Below, one piece after another: positions 9,218 to 18,600 of a stretch of DNA of 64,000 nucleotides (position 1 is the first letter of the stretch; each line of letters opens with the position of its first letter). The stretch comes from Subdoligranulum variabile (lineage in GTDB: Bacteria > Bacillota > Clostridia > Oscillospirales > Ruminococcaceae). The stretch is taken from positions 992,001-1,056,000 of the forward strand of contig NZ_CP102293.1 of the NCBI RefSeq assembly GCF_025152575.1, in the 5' to 3' direction. Below the pieces are notes generated by a model. The model saw only the letters and a program-made list of their open reading frames with translations. It was not told the origin of the DNA and searched no databases. Both the position numbers and the translations under genes were made by a program.

Positions 9218-11128
9218 TCAGGCGGCGGAATCGCCGGAACTGTCCTCGGAACTGCTGTCCGAAGAACTGCTGGTATCGGTGCTTTCGCTCTCGGTCACGT
9301 CGACGACCTGGCTGGAGCCGTCGAGGTTGTTGTTGTGCTGGGCGTCGTCGGCTTCGGTCATCAGCTCGCCCATGACCTGGATGTTGGAATCCGTGACCGA
9401 CAGGCCGCTGATGTCAAAGCCCAGCTGGGACGCACTGTCGCAGAGGTTGAGCTGGCTGGCGTCCACCGGGCCGGTATTCTCGCGGAAATACTGGTTGAGC
9501 AGGTCGGCATCCTCCTGGCGGGCGGGATACACCACCGACTCGCCGTTGTACTGCTGGCCCATCTTGACGGGCAGCTGACAGATCATGATCTTGCTGCTCT
9601 CCACATTGAGCAGACTGACCGCGAAGCTGACCAGCTGGGAAGCGCTGAGGTCGGTCTCCATATAGTTGAGGACCGCCGGGGTCAGCTTAGCCACGTCCCA
9701 GATGTTGCCGATGCTCTTCAGCTTGCGGAAGAGCGCCGCGTAGAACTGGCGCTGCATGTTCAGACGGCCGATGTCGCCGTCGGGGTAAATCTTACGGGTG
9801 CGCAGCAGGAATTCACAGGCATCGCCGCGCAGCGTCTGATAGCCGGCATCGAGGTGGCTTCCGCCGTAGTCCATTTCCTGCGGGACATAGAGCTCCACGC
9901 CGCCGAAGAGATCCACCAGTTCCACCAGCATCTCCAGACGGATGGTCATATAGCCGTCGATGGGCACCTTGAGCTGGTCGGCCACCAGTTCGCAGAGGGC
10001 AGCCATATTGTTGTTGTTGTCAGACCCCTGGGTCTTGGCCACGCTGTTGATACGGTAGTTGCCGGAAACGCTGCGGTCGGTGGTGACGATCATGTCGCGG
10101 GGGATCTGCAGCATCTTCAGTTCGCCCGTTTCGTTGTTGAAATGGACGTAGAGGATCATATCGGTCATACCGTCGTTGACGTCGGTATCGTTGGTGGAGC
10201 CGGCAGCCAGGTTGCCGGTGCTGGAACGGTCCACGCCGGTGACCAGGATGTTCAGTTCCTTGCCCTGGAATTCCTTGGGGGTGTTGATCAGCTGGCTGAT
10301 CTTGATGGCGCCGCCCTCGGGGGCGATGGCCGCCATGATGAACATGTACGCACCGCCGAAGATCAGCAGAATGATGCACAGGGTGGCCAACAGGATCTTC
10401 CACCACAGGCCCTTCTTCTTTTTCTTCTTGCCTTTGCCCTTGCCGCCGTCATCGCCTTTTTTGCCGCCCTTCTTGCCGCGGGGGGCATCGCCGTCCCGGG
10501 GCGGTTTGCGGCCGCCGCTGCCGCCGCCGCTTTTGGCGGAACGGTAGGTGGATTTCTCGGCACCGGATTCAGCGGAGGCACGGCGCTTGGGCGCAGCGTC
10601 CTCCATCTGGATGCCGCCCGAAGCGGGGGCGGCGTCGCTGTCGTAGTCATAGGCAGGCTTGCTGCCGCGGGTCTGGTTCACGTCCAGGCGTTGGACCTGG
10701 GTGCGGGGCCGGGCGGTCTGGGTGCCGCCCTGGGCGGGCTGACGCACCGTGCGGCGCTGGGCCGGGAAGCTCACCGTATTGCCGTACTTGCGCTCGGCAG
10801 CGGCACGGTAGGCCATGGCCTGCTTCTGGGCATGGGTCAGTTGCCGCGGCGCCTCGGGCTCCTGCACCGGCGGCGGGGTCTGGGCTTCCACCGGCTGCTG
10901 CACCGGCTCCTGCTGGACCGGCTGCTGGTGGATATGGCGCCCCTGCGCGGTGCGCACGGGCTGCTGCACCACACGGCGGCGGGCATTCTGGTTGGCCAGC
11001 TGCTGGGCACGGCGGCGTGCGGCTTCGTACTGATCCTGGTCCGGCATGCCGGAACCGGCCGGACGGGACGAGGCAGCATACTGGCTGCCCGATGCCCCGC
11101 CGGTATGGAGCTTGCGCGGTTCGCTCAT
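9218..11128 (-). CDS. LytR-CpsA-Psr (LCP) family protein with long cytoplasmic tail
   Basis: LCP proteins attach undecaprenyl-linked glycopolymers such as teichoic acids or capsule to peptidoglycan. The protein has 636 residues: a Gln/Pro/Arg-rich low-complexity N-terminus (about 1-220), a very basic Lys run, one membrane helix near 240-265, and an extracellular LCP domain from about 285 (LNILVTGVDRS, DGMTDMILYVHF, LQIPRDMIV). The catalytic-type Arg/Asp residues are present. The C-terminus is Ser/Asp/Glu-rich. Start: ATG at 11128 (MSEPRKL) with GGAGGAAACGTCC before it; a start seven residues upstream is in frame but lacks a site. The cytoplasmic tail of more than 200 residues is much longer than usual and may bind partners or acidic polymers (inference). 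Confidence 0.9.
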   Translation of the reverse strand: MSEPRKLHTGGASGSQYAASSRPAGSGMPDQDQYEAARRRAQQLANQNARRRVVQQPVRTAQGRHIHQQPVQQEPVQQPVEAQTPPPVQEPEAPRQLTHAQKQAMAYRAAAERKYGNTVSFPAQRRTVRQPAQGGTQTARPRTQVQRLDVNQTRGSKPAYDYDSDAAPASGGIQMEDAAPKRRASAESGAEKSTYRSAKSGGGSGGRKPPRDGDAPRGKKGGKKGDDGGKGKGKKKKKKGLWWKILLATLCIILLIFGGAYMFIMAAIAPEGGAIKISQLINTPKEFQGKELNILVTGVDRSSTGNLAAGSTNDTDVNDGMTDMILYVHFNNETGELKMLQIPRDMIVTTDRSVSGNYRINSVAKTQGSDNNNNMAALCELVADQLKVPIDGYMTIRLEMLVELVDLFGGVELYVPQEMDYGGSHLDAGYQTLRGDACEFLLRTRKIYPDGDIGRLNMQRQFYAALFRKLKSIGNIWDVAKLTPAVLNYMETDLSASQLVSFAVSLLNVESSKIMICQLPVKMGQQYNGESVVYPARQEDADLLNQYFRENTGPVDASQLNLCDSASQLGFDISGLSVTDSNIQVMGELMTEADDAQHNNNLDGSSQVVDVTESESTDTSSSSDSSSEDSSGDSAA

Positions 11129-11177
11129 GGACGTTTCCTCCCTGTTCAACGCATTTCACAGTCTGCGGCGCAGGGGT

Positions 11178-12374
11178 TCAGCACCCCAGCTGCGCCTTTT
11201 GATACTCGTATGCGGCCACGCTTTCGGGATCCAGCGCGCCGCCCTTCTCTTTTACAAAATCAATGCTCTGCTTCAGCGCCACAAGCAGCGCTTTGTCCAG
11301 ATCCTCCATCTCCAGCCGGCGCAGTTCTTCCACGCCCGGCCAGTCGCGTTCGTCGCTGGTCATATCGGCCAGGTACAGGATCTTATCCAGCAGGCTCATG
11401 CCCGGCTTGCCGGTGGTGTGGCAGCGGATGGCCGACAGGATCTCCGGGTCGGTCACCCCCCACCTGGTTTCGGCCAGAATGGCGGCGGCAATGCCGTGCC
11501 AGATGGCCGCAGGACGCGCCGGGGCATTTTCTGCTATTATAGCATTATCGGCAAAAATCTGCAACAGGGCTTCCCGGGGCATCTCCTTGGCGCTGTCGTG
11601 CAAAAGAGCCGCCAAGGCAGCCTTTTCAGGGTTTTCGCCCCATCGCTCGGCCAGCTGCACTGCCATTTTTTTTACATTTTTCGTGTGGGTCCAGCGCTTG
11701 TGGCTCAGCCGCGGCTTGACCAGCTCCTTCGCTTCTTCACAGGTCATGGTATAGTTCCTCCCTTGGCTTCGGGGCCTGCCTTCCCGGTAGAGCCCGTTGG
11801 ATTCGATCACCTGCAGCACCGCGGCGGGCAGATAACGTCCCCAGTCGGCGCGGGGGATCTTCCCCGTGCGCAGATCGCTGGAGGCACAGGGATAACTTTC
11901 CGCCCGGGCAAACAGCACCCGGCCCCCGTACTGTTCCAGCGTCCGGGCGGCCGCCGTGAGCGCCCCGTCGTCGCCGGGGCGGCGGCTTTCCACCACCAGG
12001 GTAGCCATATCCAGAATGTCCTGCCAGCGGCACCACTGCTGAAAGGTCAGCAGCATATCGCTGCCCACGCTCAGGTACAGCGCGGCGTCAGGGAACCGCG
12101 CGCGCAGCATCTCCAGCGTGTGCACCGTATAACTGCGGCCGCCCTGGCGGATCTCCCAGTCGCTGACCTCCACCGCGGGGGACAGCGCCGTGAAGCACCG
12201 GCACATGGCCAGACGCACCGCGCCCGGCGTAGCGCTGGCGGCCTTATGGGGCGGGATGCCCGCCGGCATGACGATGGCCCGGTCCGGCTGCACCAGCTCC
12301 AGGGCGGCCCGCAGATTGTTCATATGGCCGTTGTGGGGCGGGTCAAAGGTACCGCCGTAAAGCAGCACCTTCAT
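11178..12374 (-). CDS. nadD: Fused nicotinate-nucleotide adenylyltransferase / YqeK HD-domain phosphohydrolase
   Basis: One uninterrupted 398-codon frame encodes two proteins that are usually separate. Residues 1-209 are NadD: GGTFDPPHNGH at 7-17, then SVGSDMLLTFQQW and a late S-S-D-LR motif; it adenylates nicotinate mononucleotide in NAD synthesis. Residues 210-398 are a YqeK-type HD protein: HKRWTHTKNV, ALLHDSAKE near 259, HGIAAA and KILYLADMTSD; such proteins hydrolyse Ap4A. The junction codons hold a perfect ribosome binding site (AGGGAGGAAC, 11754-11763) just before an in-frame ATG at 11745-11747. The fusion therefore looks like loss of the nadD stop, and YqeK may also be made alone as 189 residues. 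The start overlaps the yhbY stop by ATGA. Confidence 0.93.
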   Translation of the reverse strand: MKVLLYGGTFDPPHNGHMNNLRAALELVQPDRAIVMPAGIPPHKAASATPGAVRLAMCRCFTALSPAVEVSDWEIRQGGRSYTVHTLEMLRARFPDAALYLSVGSDMLLTFQQWCRWQDILDMATLVVESRRPGDDGALTAAARTLEQYGGRVLFARAESYPCASSDLRTGKIPRADWGRYLPAAVLQVIESNGLYREGRPRSQGRNYTMTCEEAKELVKPRLSHKRWTHTKNVKKMAVQLAERWGENPEKAALAALLHDSAKEMPREALLQIFADNAIIAENAPARPAAIWHGIAAAILAETRWGVTDPEILSAIRCHTTGKPGMSLLDKILYLADMTSDERDWPGVEELRRLEMEDLDKALLVALKQSIDFVKEKGGALDPESVAAYEYQKAQLGC

Positions 12375-12670
12375 TTTGCCAGCAGGGCGGTGTAGGCGCT
12401 CTCCTTGGGTTTCTGCTTGAAGAGCACGAACTTGCGGCCGATGACCTGCACGCAGTCGGCGGAAAGGGCTTCGGCCAGGATGTTCGCGGCTTCCCTGGCG
12501 GAATACTCGCTGTTTTCCAGCACCTTCACCTTGATGAGCTCCCGGGCGGCCAGGCAGTCGCCCACGCCCTGGATGAGGGTCTCGTCGATCTCTCCCTTGC
12601 CGATCTGGAACACGGGGTCAAGGGTATTGGCGGCGCCGCGCAGGGCGGCACGCTGTTTGCTGTTGAGCAT
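12371..12670 (-). CDS. yhbY: YhbY-family CRM-domain RNA-binding protein
   Basis: A 99-residue single CRM-domain protein associated with pre-50S ribosome assembly in characterised relatives. The family signature is clear: LNSKQRAALRGAAN at the N-terminus, then DPVFQIGKGEID (the GxxG-type RNA-binding loop), LIKVKVLEN and VQVIGRKFVLFK. Start at 12670 (ATG) is preceded by AAGGAGAAACGAT. The frame stays open upstream into rdgB, but without a suitable site. Its TGA overlaps the nadD ATG, which implies translational coupling. Confidence 0.94.
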   Translation of the reverse strand: MLNSKQRAALRGAANTLDPVFQIGKGEIDETLIQGVGDCLAARELIKVKVLENSEYSAREAANILAEALSADCVQVIGRKFVLFKQKPKESAYTALLAK

Positions 12671-12716
12671 ATCGTTTCTCCTTATGGTTATGGTATGCGG
12701 CGGGGGGGGAGGCGGG

Positions 12717-13352
12717 TCACGCCTGCTCCAGAAAAGCCGGCAGCTGCGCGTCCAGTTTTTCCATGGCGCGGCCCCGGTGGCTGATGGCATCTTTTTCGCC
12801 GTCGGCCAGTTCGGCGTAGCTGCGGCGGGCGGTGTTTTCGATGGTGGTGCCGTCGGGCAGGCCCACCCGGTCGGGGATGAACAGCGGGTCGTAGCCGAAG
12901 CCGTTGGTACCGGTCTCGGTGAAGGCCACGCTGCCGGGACATTCCCCTTCCACCAGCAGTTCCCGGCCGTCGGGCAGCAGGAAGCAGACCGCCGACACAA
13001 ACCGGGCGGTGCGCTGTTCTGCCGGGACATCGGCCATCTCCCGCAGGAGTTTGGCGTTGTTGGCGGCATCGTCGCCGTGGTGCCCGGCATAGCGGGCACT
13101 GTAGACGCCGGGAGCGCCGTGCAGCGCGTCGACGCAGAGGCCGGAATCATCGGCCACGGTGGGCAGGCCGCTGGCCTTGCAGAAGGCTTCGGCCTTGATG
13201 CGGGCATTCTCCGCAAAGGTGGTACCGGTCTCCTCGGGATCCAGGGCAATGCCCAGTTCCCGCAGGCTCTTCACCTCGTGGCCCATCCGTTCCAGGATGC
13301 GCCGCAGTTCCTTCAGTTTGCCGGCATTGTTGCTGGCAGCACAGATCAGCAT
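12717..13352 (-). CDS. rdgB: XTP/dITP diphosphatase (Ham1/RdgB)
   Basis: A 211-residue house-cleaning nucleotidase that hydrolyses XTP, dITP and ITP to monophosphates so they are not built into nucleic acids. Motifs: ASNNAGKLKELRRIL at the N-terminus, TFAENARIKAEAF near 45, the catalytic VADDSGLCVDAL near 66, FGYDPLFIP near 150 and the final SHRGRAM. The gene starts 3 nt after the ftsY stop and lies in the same transcription unit. Confidence 0.95.
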   Translation of the reverse strand: MLICAASNNAGKLKELRRILERMGHEVKSLRELGIALDPEETGTTFAENARIKAEAFCKASGLPTVADDSGLCVDALHGAPGVYSARYAGHHGDDAANNAKLLREMADVPAEQRTARFVSAVCFLLPDGRELLVEGECPGSVAFTETGTNGFGYDPLFIPDRVGLPDGTTIENTARRSYAELADGEKDAISHRGRAMEKLDAQLPAFLEQA

Positions 13353-13355
13353 GGG

Positions 13356-14321
13356 TCAGTCCTCCTTATGGGCGGGCACTTCGGGCAGCAGGGATTCCAC
13401 AAAGGTCTGGGCGTCAAAGGGCATGAGATCATCGATCTTCTCGCCCACGCCCACAAACCGGATGGGCAGGCCCAGGTTCTCCCAGACGCTGACGGCACAG
13501 CCGCCCTTGGGGGTGCCGTCCAGCTTGGTGAGCACCACGCCGGTGGCGCCGGCAGCCCGGCAGAATTCCTCGGCCTGGCTGATGGCGTTCTGGCCGGTGA
13601 TGGCATCCAGCACCAGCAGCACTTCGAGGCTTGCCTCGGGGCTGGCCTTCTTGACGCTGCGGGAGATCTTGCCCAGCTCGTCCATCAGGCCCTTTTTGTT
13701 GTGCAGACGGCCCGCCGTGTCGGCAATGACCATATCGTAGCCTTTGGCAGTGGCGCTCTTCACCGCGTCGAAGATGACGGCGGCGGGGTCGGCCCCCTGC
13801 CCGGCCTGGACCAGCGGCACACCGGCCCGGTCGGCCCAGAGTTCCAGCTGTTCGCTGGCGGCGGCCCGGAAGGTATCGCCGGCAGCCAGCATGACCCGGC
13901 GGCCCTCCTCCTTATAGAGATGGGCCAGCTTGGCGATGGTGGTGGTCTTGCCCACGCCGTTCACCCCGATGACGAGGATCACCGCCGGGTGACCGTCCAG
14001 TTCCAGGGGATAGCGGGGGGTCAGTTCCTGGCAGATGATGCCCCGCAGGGCGTCCAGGGCTTCCTCTCCGGTCTTGAGGTGGTTCTTTTCCACCTCGTCC
14101 CGCAGCTCGTCCACCAGCCGGACGGCGCAGGCGGGGCCCACGTCGGCCAGGATCAGCTGTTCCTCCAGATCGTTGTACAGGTCGTCGTCGATCTGGCAGT
14201 TGGTCAGGGTGTTGAGGATGTTCTGGAAGAAGCCGGTGCGGGTCTTTTCCAGACCGCGCTGCATCTTCTGCTGTTCTTCAAACTCTTTTTCCGAGATGTT
14301 GCGTTTTTTAAAGAAAAACAT
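13356..14321 (-). CDS. ftsY: Signal recognition particle receptor FtsY
   Basis: The SRP receptor GTPase brings ribosome-SRP complexes to the membrane. This 321-residue form has a short basic N-terminus instead of the long acidic A domain of E. coli, as usual in Firmicutes. An N domain of helices is followed by the G domain: G1 GVNGVGKTT at 119-127, the RAAASEQL insertion-box helix, DTAGRLHNK near 201, and TKLDGTPKGG near 266. It follows smc directly, which is the common smc-ftsY order. Confidence 0.97.
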   Translation of the reverse strand: MFFFKKRNISEKEFEEQQKMQRGLEKTRTGFFQNILNTLTNCQIDDDLYNDLEEQLILADVGPACAVRLVDELRDEVEKNHLKTGEEALDALRGIICQELTPRYPLELDGHPAVILVIGVNGVGKTTTIAKLAHLYKEEGRRVMLAAGDTFRAAASEQLELWADRAGVPLVQAGQGADPAAVIFDAVKSATAKGYDMVIADTAGRLHNKKGLMDELGKISRSVKKASPEASLEVLLVLDAITGQNAISQAEEFCRAAGATGVVLTKLDGTPKGGCAVSVWENLGLPIRFVGVGEKIDDLMPFDAQTFVESLLPEVPAHKED

Positions 14322-14337
14322 GGGGCCCTCCTTGGGA

Positions 14338-17300
14338 TCAAGAGATCAGGTCGGCACTGACATTCTCGAGGTCGAGACGCAGGATCTTGGAGACACCGTC
14401 CTCCTGCATGGTGACACCGTACAGGACGTCGGCGGCCTCCATGGTGCCGCGGCGGTGGGTGATGACGATGAACTGGGTGTGCTCGGTCATCCGGCGCAGA
14501 TACTGGGCGTAGCGGTTGACGTTGACGTCGTCCAGGGCCGCTTCGATCTCGTCCAGGATGCAGAAGGGCGCCGGGTTGACGTTGAGGATGGCGAAATAGA
14601 TGGAGATGGCCACCAGGGCCTGCTCGCCGCCCGACAGGGCGCTGAGGTTCTTGATGACCTTGCCCGGCGGCGAGACTTCGATCTCGATGCCGGATTCCAG
14701 GACGTTGTTTTCGTCGGAGAGATAGAGCCGGGCGTGGCCGCCGCCGAACAGCTCCCGGAAGATATGGCCGAAGTGGCGGTTGATCTCTTTAAACGAGGTG
14801 GTGAACAGTTCCTCCATCTCGCTGCACAGTTCGGCGATCATCCGGGTGAGTTCGGCCTTGGCCTTCTCCACGTCGGTGACCTGGGCTTTCAGGAAGTCAT
14901 ACCGCTCCTTGACCTCCTTGTACTCGTCGATGGCGCCCACGTTCACGTTGCCCAGGGCGCGGATCTTACTGCGGGTCTCCGCCACCTGGCGGCGCAGCTC
15001 GGTCAGCGATTCAAAGGGCACGCAGAGAGCCTTGGCCTCGGTATCGGTGAGCTGGTATTCCTCCCAGAGTTTCGTGTTGGTATCGTTGAGTTCATTCTCG
15101 GCGGCGGTGCGGCGCTCGGCCAGCCGGGCCATTTCGCCGCTCATCTTCTCCCGCTCGTCGGTGAGGGTGCGGTTCTCCTGCGCCAGCTTGGCGGAGGCCG
15201 ACTCGGTCTCCATCCGGGCTGCATTGGCCGTGCGGATGATCTCCTCGGCGGCGGCGATCTTCTGCTGGTTTTCCCCGCGGGTGCGCTCGATCTCGGCGAT
15301 CTTCAGCCGATTGGCCTCGATCTGGGCCTTGGCCGCCTGGATGGCGGACTGCAGTTCCCGCACCCGGGCTTCGGTCTCGCCGGTGCGGCTCTCGAGACTT
15401 TCCAGAGAGGCTTCGTGGAGGCTGATGTCCTTTTCGTCGGCCAGCCGCTGCATCTGCTTCTGGGAGAGCTGCTGGGTGATGGATTCCCGCTCGGCGGAGA
15501 GAGAGCCGGTGCTCTCCCCCAGCTGGGCCAGCTCGGCGGCGTACTGTTCCAGTTCCGCCTCCGCTTTCTGGCGGTCTGCCTCGGCGGCGGCATACTCCGC
15601 CTCGCTGGCGGCGCGGGCCTGCTGCTGGGCTTCCACTTCCTGCTGGAGGGTGCGCAGCGTCTCGCCGTACTGGGCCACCGCCCCGTTGAGGCGGTCCAGG
15701 TCCAGGCTGGCGCGCAGACGCTCGGAGGCCGCGGTCATGCCCTCGGCCTCGGCGCCGGACAGCTGGGCGGAAAGGTTATCCACCTCCGCCTTGCGGACGG
15801 CCAGTTCCTTTTCGGCCTCGGCATGCTTTTCGTTGAGTTTGGTGAGCTTTTTGCGCAGCTCGTCCAGCTCCTGCTTGCGGCTGAAGACACCCACGCTGCG
15901 GGCGGTGGAACCGCCGGTGAAAGAACCGCCGGCGTTGATGACCTGGCCGTCCAGCGTGACGATGCGGTTGCGGTAGCCCAGGTTCTTCGCCACGGCGGAG
16001 GCCTCGGCGAGGTCCTCCACCACGATGATGCGGCCGAGAAGATTGTCGATGATATGCTGATATTTCGGATCGGTGGTGACCAGGTCGGCGGCCACCTCGG
16101 CGGTGCCGGTGAGGCGGCCGTTGAACCGGCTGCCCTGGACGGTATCCAGCGGCAGGAAGGTGGCGCGGCCCGCCCGCTCCTCTTTCAGGAAAGCGATGGC
16201 GGCCCGGGCGCAGCCCTGGTCCTCCACCACGATATTCTGCAGCGCAAAGCTCAGGGCGGTCTCAATGGCCACCTCGTAGCCTTTCTGCACCGTGAGGATG
16301 CCCGCCACGGGACCGATGATGCCCCGCAGCCGGCGTCCGCCGGCGGCCCGCATGACGCTCTTGACGCTCTGCTGGTAGCCGTCCATGTTGCGTTCCAGGT
16401 CTTCCAGGATATGGATGCGCTGGGAGGCGTTGGAGCGCTCCTTGTCGGCTTTCTGCAGGGCGTCGGCGGCCTCCGCCTGCTGACGGCGGCGGCTCTCCAG
16501 CTTGAGTTTGAGGCCCGCCTTGATGTTGTCGTTGCGGGTGACGGCCTCCTCGGCCTCCTGCAGACGGCGGGCGGCCTGGGCCTTCTCCTTCTCGGCGTTG
16601 GCGGCGCTGGTCCGGGCCTCTTGCACCTGGTGCTCCGCTTCGGTGCGCCGGGCATCGGCGGCATCGGCAGCCGTCTGGGCGGCGGCGATGCGTACCTTGG
16701 CGGAGGTGGCGGTGTCCTGCAGCCGGGCCATGGCCGCGTCGATGACGTCCCGGCGCTGGCCGCTGGCGGCGGCCTTCTCTTCGAGGGAGCGCAGGCTCTC
16801 CCGCAGGGCGGCGATGCCCGCATCCAGCTCGGCCAGGCCGGTCTGCAGCTTCTCGATGGCGGCGCGGTGTTCGGCGGCCTCCTTCTCGATGCTCTGGCGG
16901 CCCTGTCCGGCCCGCTCCAGTTCCGAGGTAGCCTCGTCGATGCGGAACCGGCTGTGCTCGCTCTCGTTCTTGAGAACGGCCACCTGGCTCTCGCTGCCGG
17001 CGTTGGCTTCGGTGATGGCGCGGATGTCGGCGTTGGCCTGCTCCACCTGGAGCACATAGCCCTGGGCCTGTTCCCGCAGGGCATTGCTCTTGGCGTCGAA
17101 CTCGTCCAGCTGGCGGCTCAGCCGCTCGTAGTCGGCCTGGGCGGCCTCGTACTTGCGCTGCTGGTCCCGCAGGGACTCATTGGCGCGGCGGATGGCGTCC
17201 ACCCACAGCGTCACTTCCAGGCTCTTGCGGGTGGCCGACAGTTCCAGGAACTGCTGGGCTTTTTCGCTGTCCCGTTTCAGGGGGCCTACCCGCTTTTCCA

Positions 17301-17895
17301 GTTCGCCCAGGATGTCCCGCAGGCGTTCCAGGTTGCCCTCGGCGGCGGCCAGACGGCGCTCCGCCTCGTTTTTGCGGTAGCGGTACTTGGCGATGCCGGA
17401 GGCTTCCTCGAAGATCTCCCGCCGTTCGCCGGACTTGGCACCCACGATCTCGGCAATGCGGCCCTGACCGACGATGGCGTAGCCGTCCCGGCCAAGACCG
17501 GTGTCCAGCAGCAGTTCGTAGACGTCCTTCAGGCGGACGTTCTGGCCGTTGATGGAATATTCACTTTCGCCGCTGCGGTAGTACCGGCGGCCGATGGTCA
17601 CTTCGTCGGCGTCCATGTCCAGGCCGTGGTCGCTGTTGTCGATGGTCAGCACCACCGAGGCATAGCCCATGGCCCCCCGGGTCTGGGTACCGCCGAAGAT
17701 GACATCCTCCATCTTGCCGGAGCCGCGCAGCTGCTTGGAGCTGGTCTCGCCCAGCACCCAGCGGATGGAGTCGGAGATATTGGATTTGCCCGAACCGTTG
17801 GGGCCCACCACGCCGGTGATGCCGTTGCCGATGGTGATTTTGGTACGGTCGGGAAAGGACTTGAAGCCCTGGATTTCCAGTTCTTTCAGGCGCAT
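14338..17895 (-). CDS. smc: Chromosome segregation protein SMC
   Basis: This 1185-residue condensin subunit compacts and segregates chromosomes with ScpA/ScpB. It has an ABC-type head (Walker A GPNGSGKSN at 31-39), a long coiled coil rich in Glu/Ala/Gln/Arg, a hinge near 505-660 (GYQQSVKSVMRAA to the conserved GG region INAGGSFTGGS), a second coiled coil, and the C-terminal head with signature LSGGEQALVA and Walker B CILDEIEAALDD. The length is normal. It starts 9 nt after the rnc stop. scpA and scpB are not in the window. Confidence 0.98.
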   Translation of the reverse strand: MRLKELEIQGFKSFPDRTKITIGNGITGVVGPNGSGKSNISDSIRWVLGETSSKQLRGSGKMEDVIFGGTQTRGAMGYASVVLTIDNSDHGLDMDADEVTIGRRYYRSGESEYSINGQNVRLKDVYELLLDTGLGRDGYAIVGQGRIAEIVGAKSGERREIFEEASGIAKYRYRKNEAERRLAAAEGNLERLRDILGELEKRVGPLKRDSEKAQQFLELSATRKSLEVTLWVDAIRRANESLRDQQRKYEAAQADYERLSRQLDEFDAKSNALREQAQGYVLQVEQANADIRAITEANAGSESQVAVLKNESEHSRFRIDEATSELERAGQGRQSIEKEAAEHRAAIEKLQTGLAELDAGIAALRESLRSLEEKAAASGQRRDVIDAAMARLQDTATSAKVRIAAAQTAADAADARRTEAEHQVQEARTSAANAEKEKAQAARRLQEAEEAVTRNDNIKAGLKLKLESRRRQQAEAADALQKADKERSNASQRIHILEDLERNMDGYQQSVKSVMRAAGGRRLRGIIGPVAGILTVQKGYEVAIETALSFALQNIVVEDQGCARAAIAFLKEERAGRATFLPLDTVQGSRFNGRLTGTAEVAADLVTTDPKYQHIIDNLLGRIIVVEDLAEASAVAKNLGYRNRIVTLDGQVINAGGSFTGGSTARSVGVFSRKQELDELRKKLTKLNEKHAEAEKELAVRKAEVDNLSAQLSGAEAEGMTAASERLRASLDLDRLNGAVAQYGETLRTLQQEVEAQQQARAASEAEYAAAEADRQKAEAELEQYAAELAQLGESTGSLSAERESITQQLSQKQMQRLADEKDISLHEASLESLESRTGETEARVRELQSAIQAAKAQIEANRLKIAEIERTRGENQQKIAAAEEIIRTANAARMETESASAKLAQENRTLTDEREKMSGEMARLAERRTAAENELNDTNTKLWEEYQLTDTEAKALCVPFESLTELRRQVAETRSKIRALGNVNVGAIDEYKEVKERYDFLKAQVTDVEKAKAELTRMIAELCSEMEELFTTSFKEINRHFGHIFRELFGGGHARLYLSDENNVLESGIEIEVSPPGKVIKNLSALSGGEQALVAISIYFAILNVNPAPFCILDEIEAALDDVNVNRYAQYLRRMTEHTQFIVITHRRGTMEAADVLYGVTMQEDGVSKILRLDLENVSADLIS

Positions 17896-17904
17896 AGGGT
17901 CTCC

Positions 17905-18582
17905 TTAGCGTTTGGACTGCAGGCGGTCCAGCGCCTGCTTGGCGGCATGCTGTTCGGCCGCCTTCTTGCTGCGGCCCACCCCTTCGGCCAGCCGCTTGTC
18001 GTCGCAGTAGACGGCGACGGTGAACTGCTTGGCATGGTCGGGGCCGGTCTCGCCCTCCACCTCATAGCGCAGGCGGGCGCTGGGGTTCTGCTGCACCACT
18101 TCCTGCAGGCGGGTCTTGTAGTCTTCCTCGGCGGTCTTGCCCTCGCTGAGGAAGGGCAGAATGAAGCTGCGGGCCACTTCCAGCCCGCCGTCCAGATAGA
18201 GCGCGGCGATGACCGCCTCGAAGGCGTCGGACACCACGCTGGGGCGGTTGCGGCCGCCCCCCAGGTCCTCGCCATGGCCCAGGCGCAGGTAGTCACCCAG
18301 GCGGATCTCCTGGGCGAACTGGAAGAGGGCATCCTCGCTGACCAGGCTGGCCCGCATCCGGGTCAGCTCGCCCTCGGGCCGGTCGGACTGGTGGAACAGA
18401 TAATCCGCCGCCACCACCGACAGCACACTGTCCCCCAGAAACTCCAGCCGCTCATTGTGGGTGGTGGGGACCTTGCTCTCGTTGGCGTAGCTGGTATGGG
18501 TCAGGGCGATGCGCAGCAGCGCGGGATTCTTGAACTGATAGTGGAGAACTTCCTGCAGTTCTTCGGGTTTATGCGTAGCCAC
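17905..18582 (-). CDS. rnc: Ribonuclease III
   Basis: A double-strand-specific endoribonuclease (225 residues) for rRNA and mRNA processing. The catalytic signature ERLEFLGDSVL is at 44-54, a second acidic site lies around DAFEAVIAALYLDGG, and the C-terminal double-stranded RNA-binding domain ends with GVGRSKKAAEQHAAKQAL. Its place between plsX and smc is the Firmicutes order, although acpP, often found between plsX and rnc, is absent here. Confidence 0.97.
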   Translation of the reverse strand: MATHKPEELQEVLHYQFKNPALLRIALTHTSYANESKVPTTHNERLEFLGDSVLSVVAADYLFHQSDRPEGELTRMRASLVSEDALFQFAQEIRLGDYLRLGHGEDLGGGRNRPSVVSDAFEAVIAALYLDGGLEVARSFILPFLSEGKTAEEDYKTRLQEVVQQNPSARLRYEVEGETGPDHAKQFTVAVYCDDKRLAEGVGRSKKAAEQHAAKQALDRLQSKR

Positions 18583-18600
18583 GGTAGGGCCTTCCTTTCT

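Noticed and set aside
6206..11542. Long + strand open frame opposite leuS, rsfS and the LCP gene
   Set aside because: Shadow of well-supported - strand genes; it has no ribosome site of its own and a His/Gly/Leu-rich composition typical of antisense frames.
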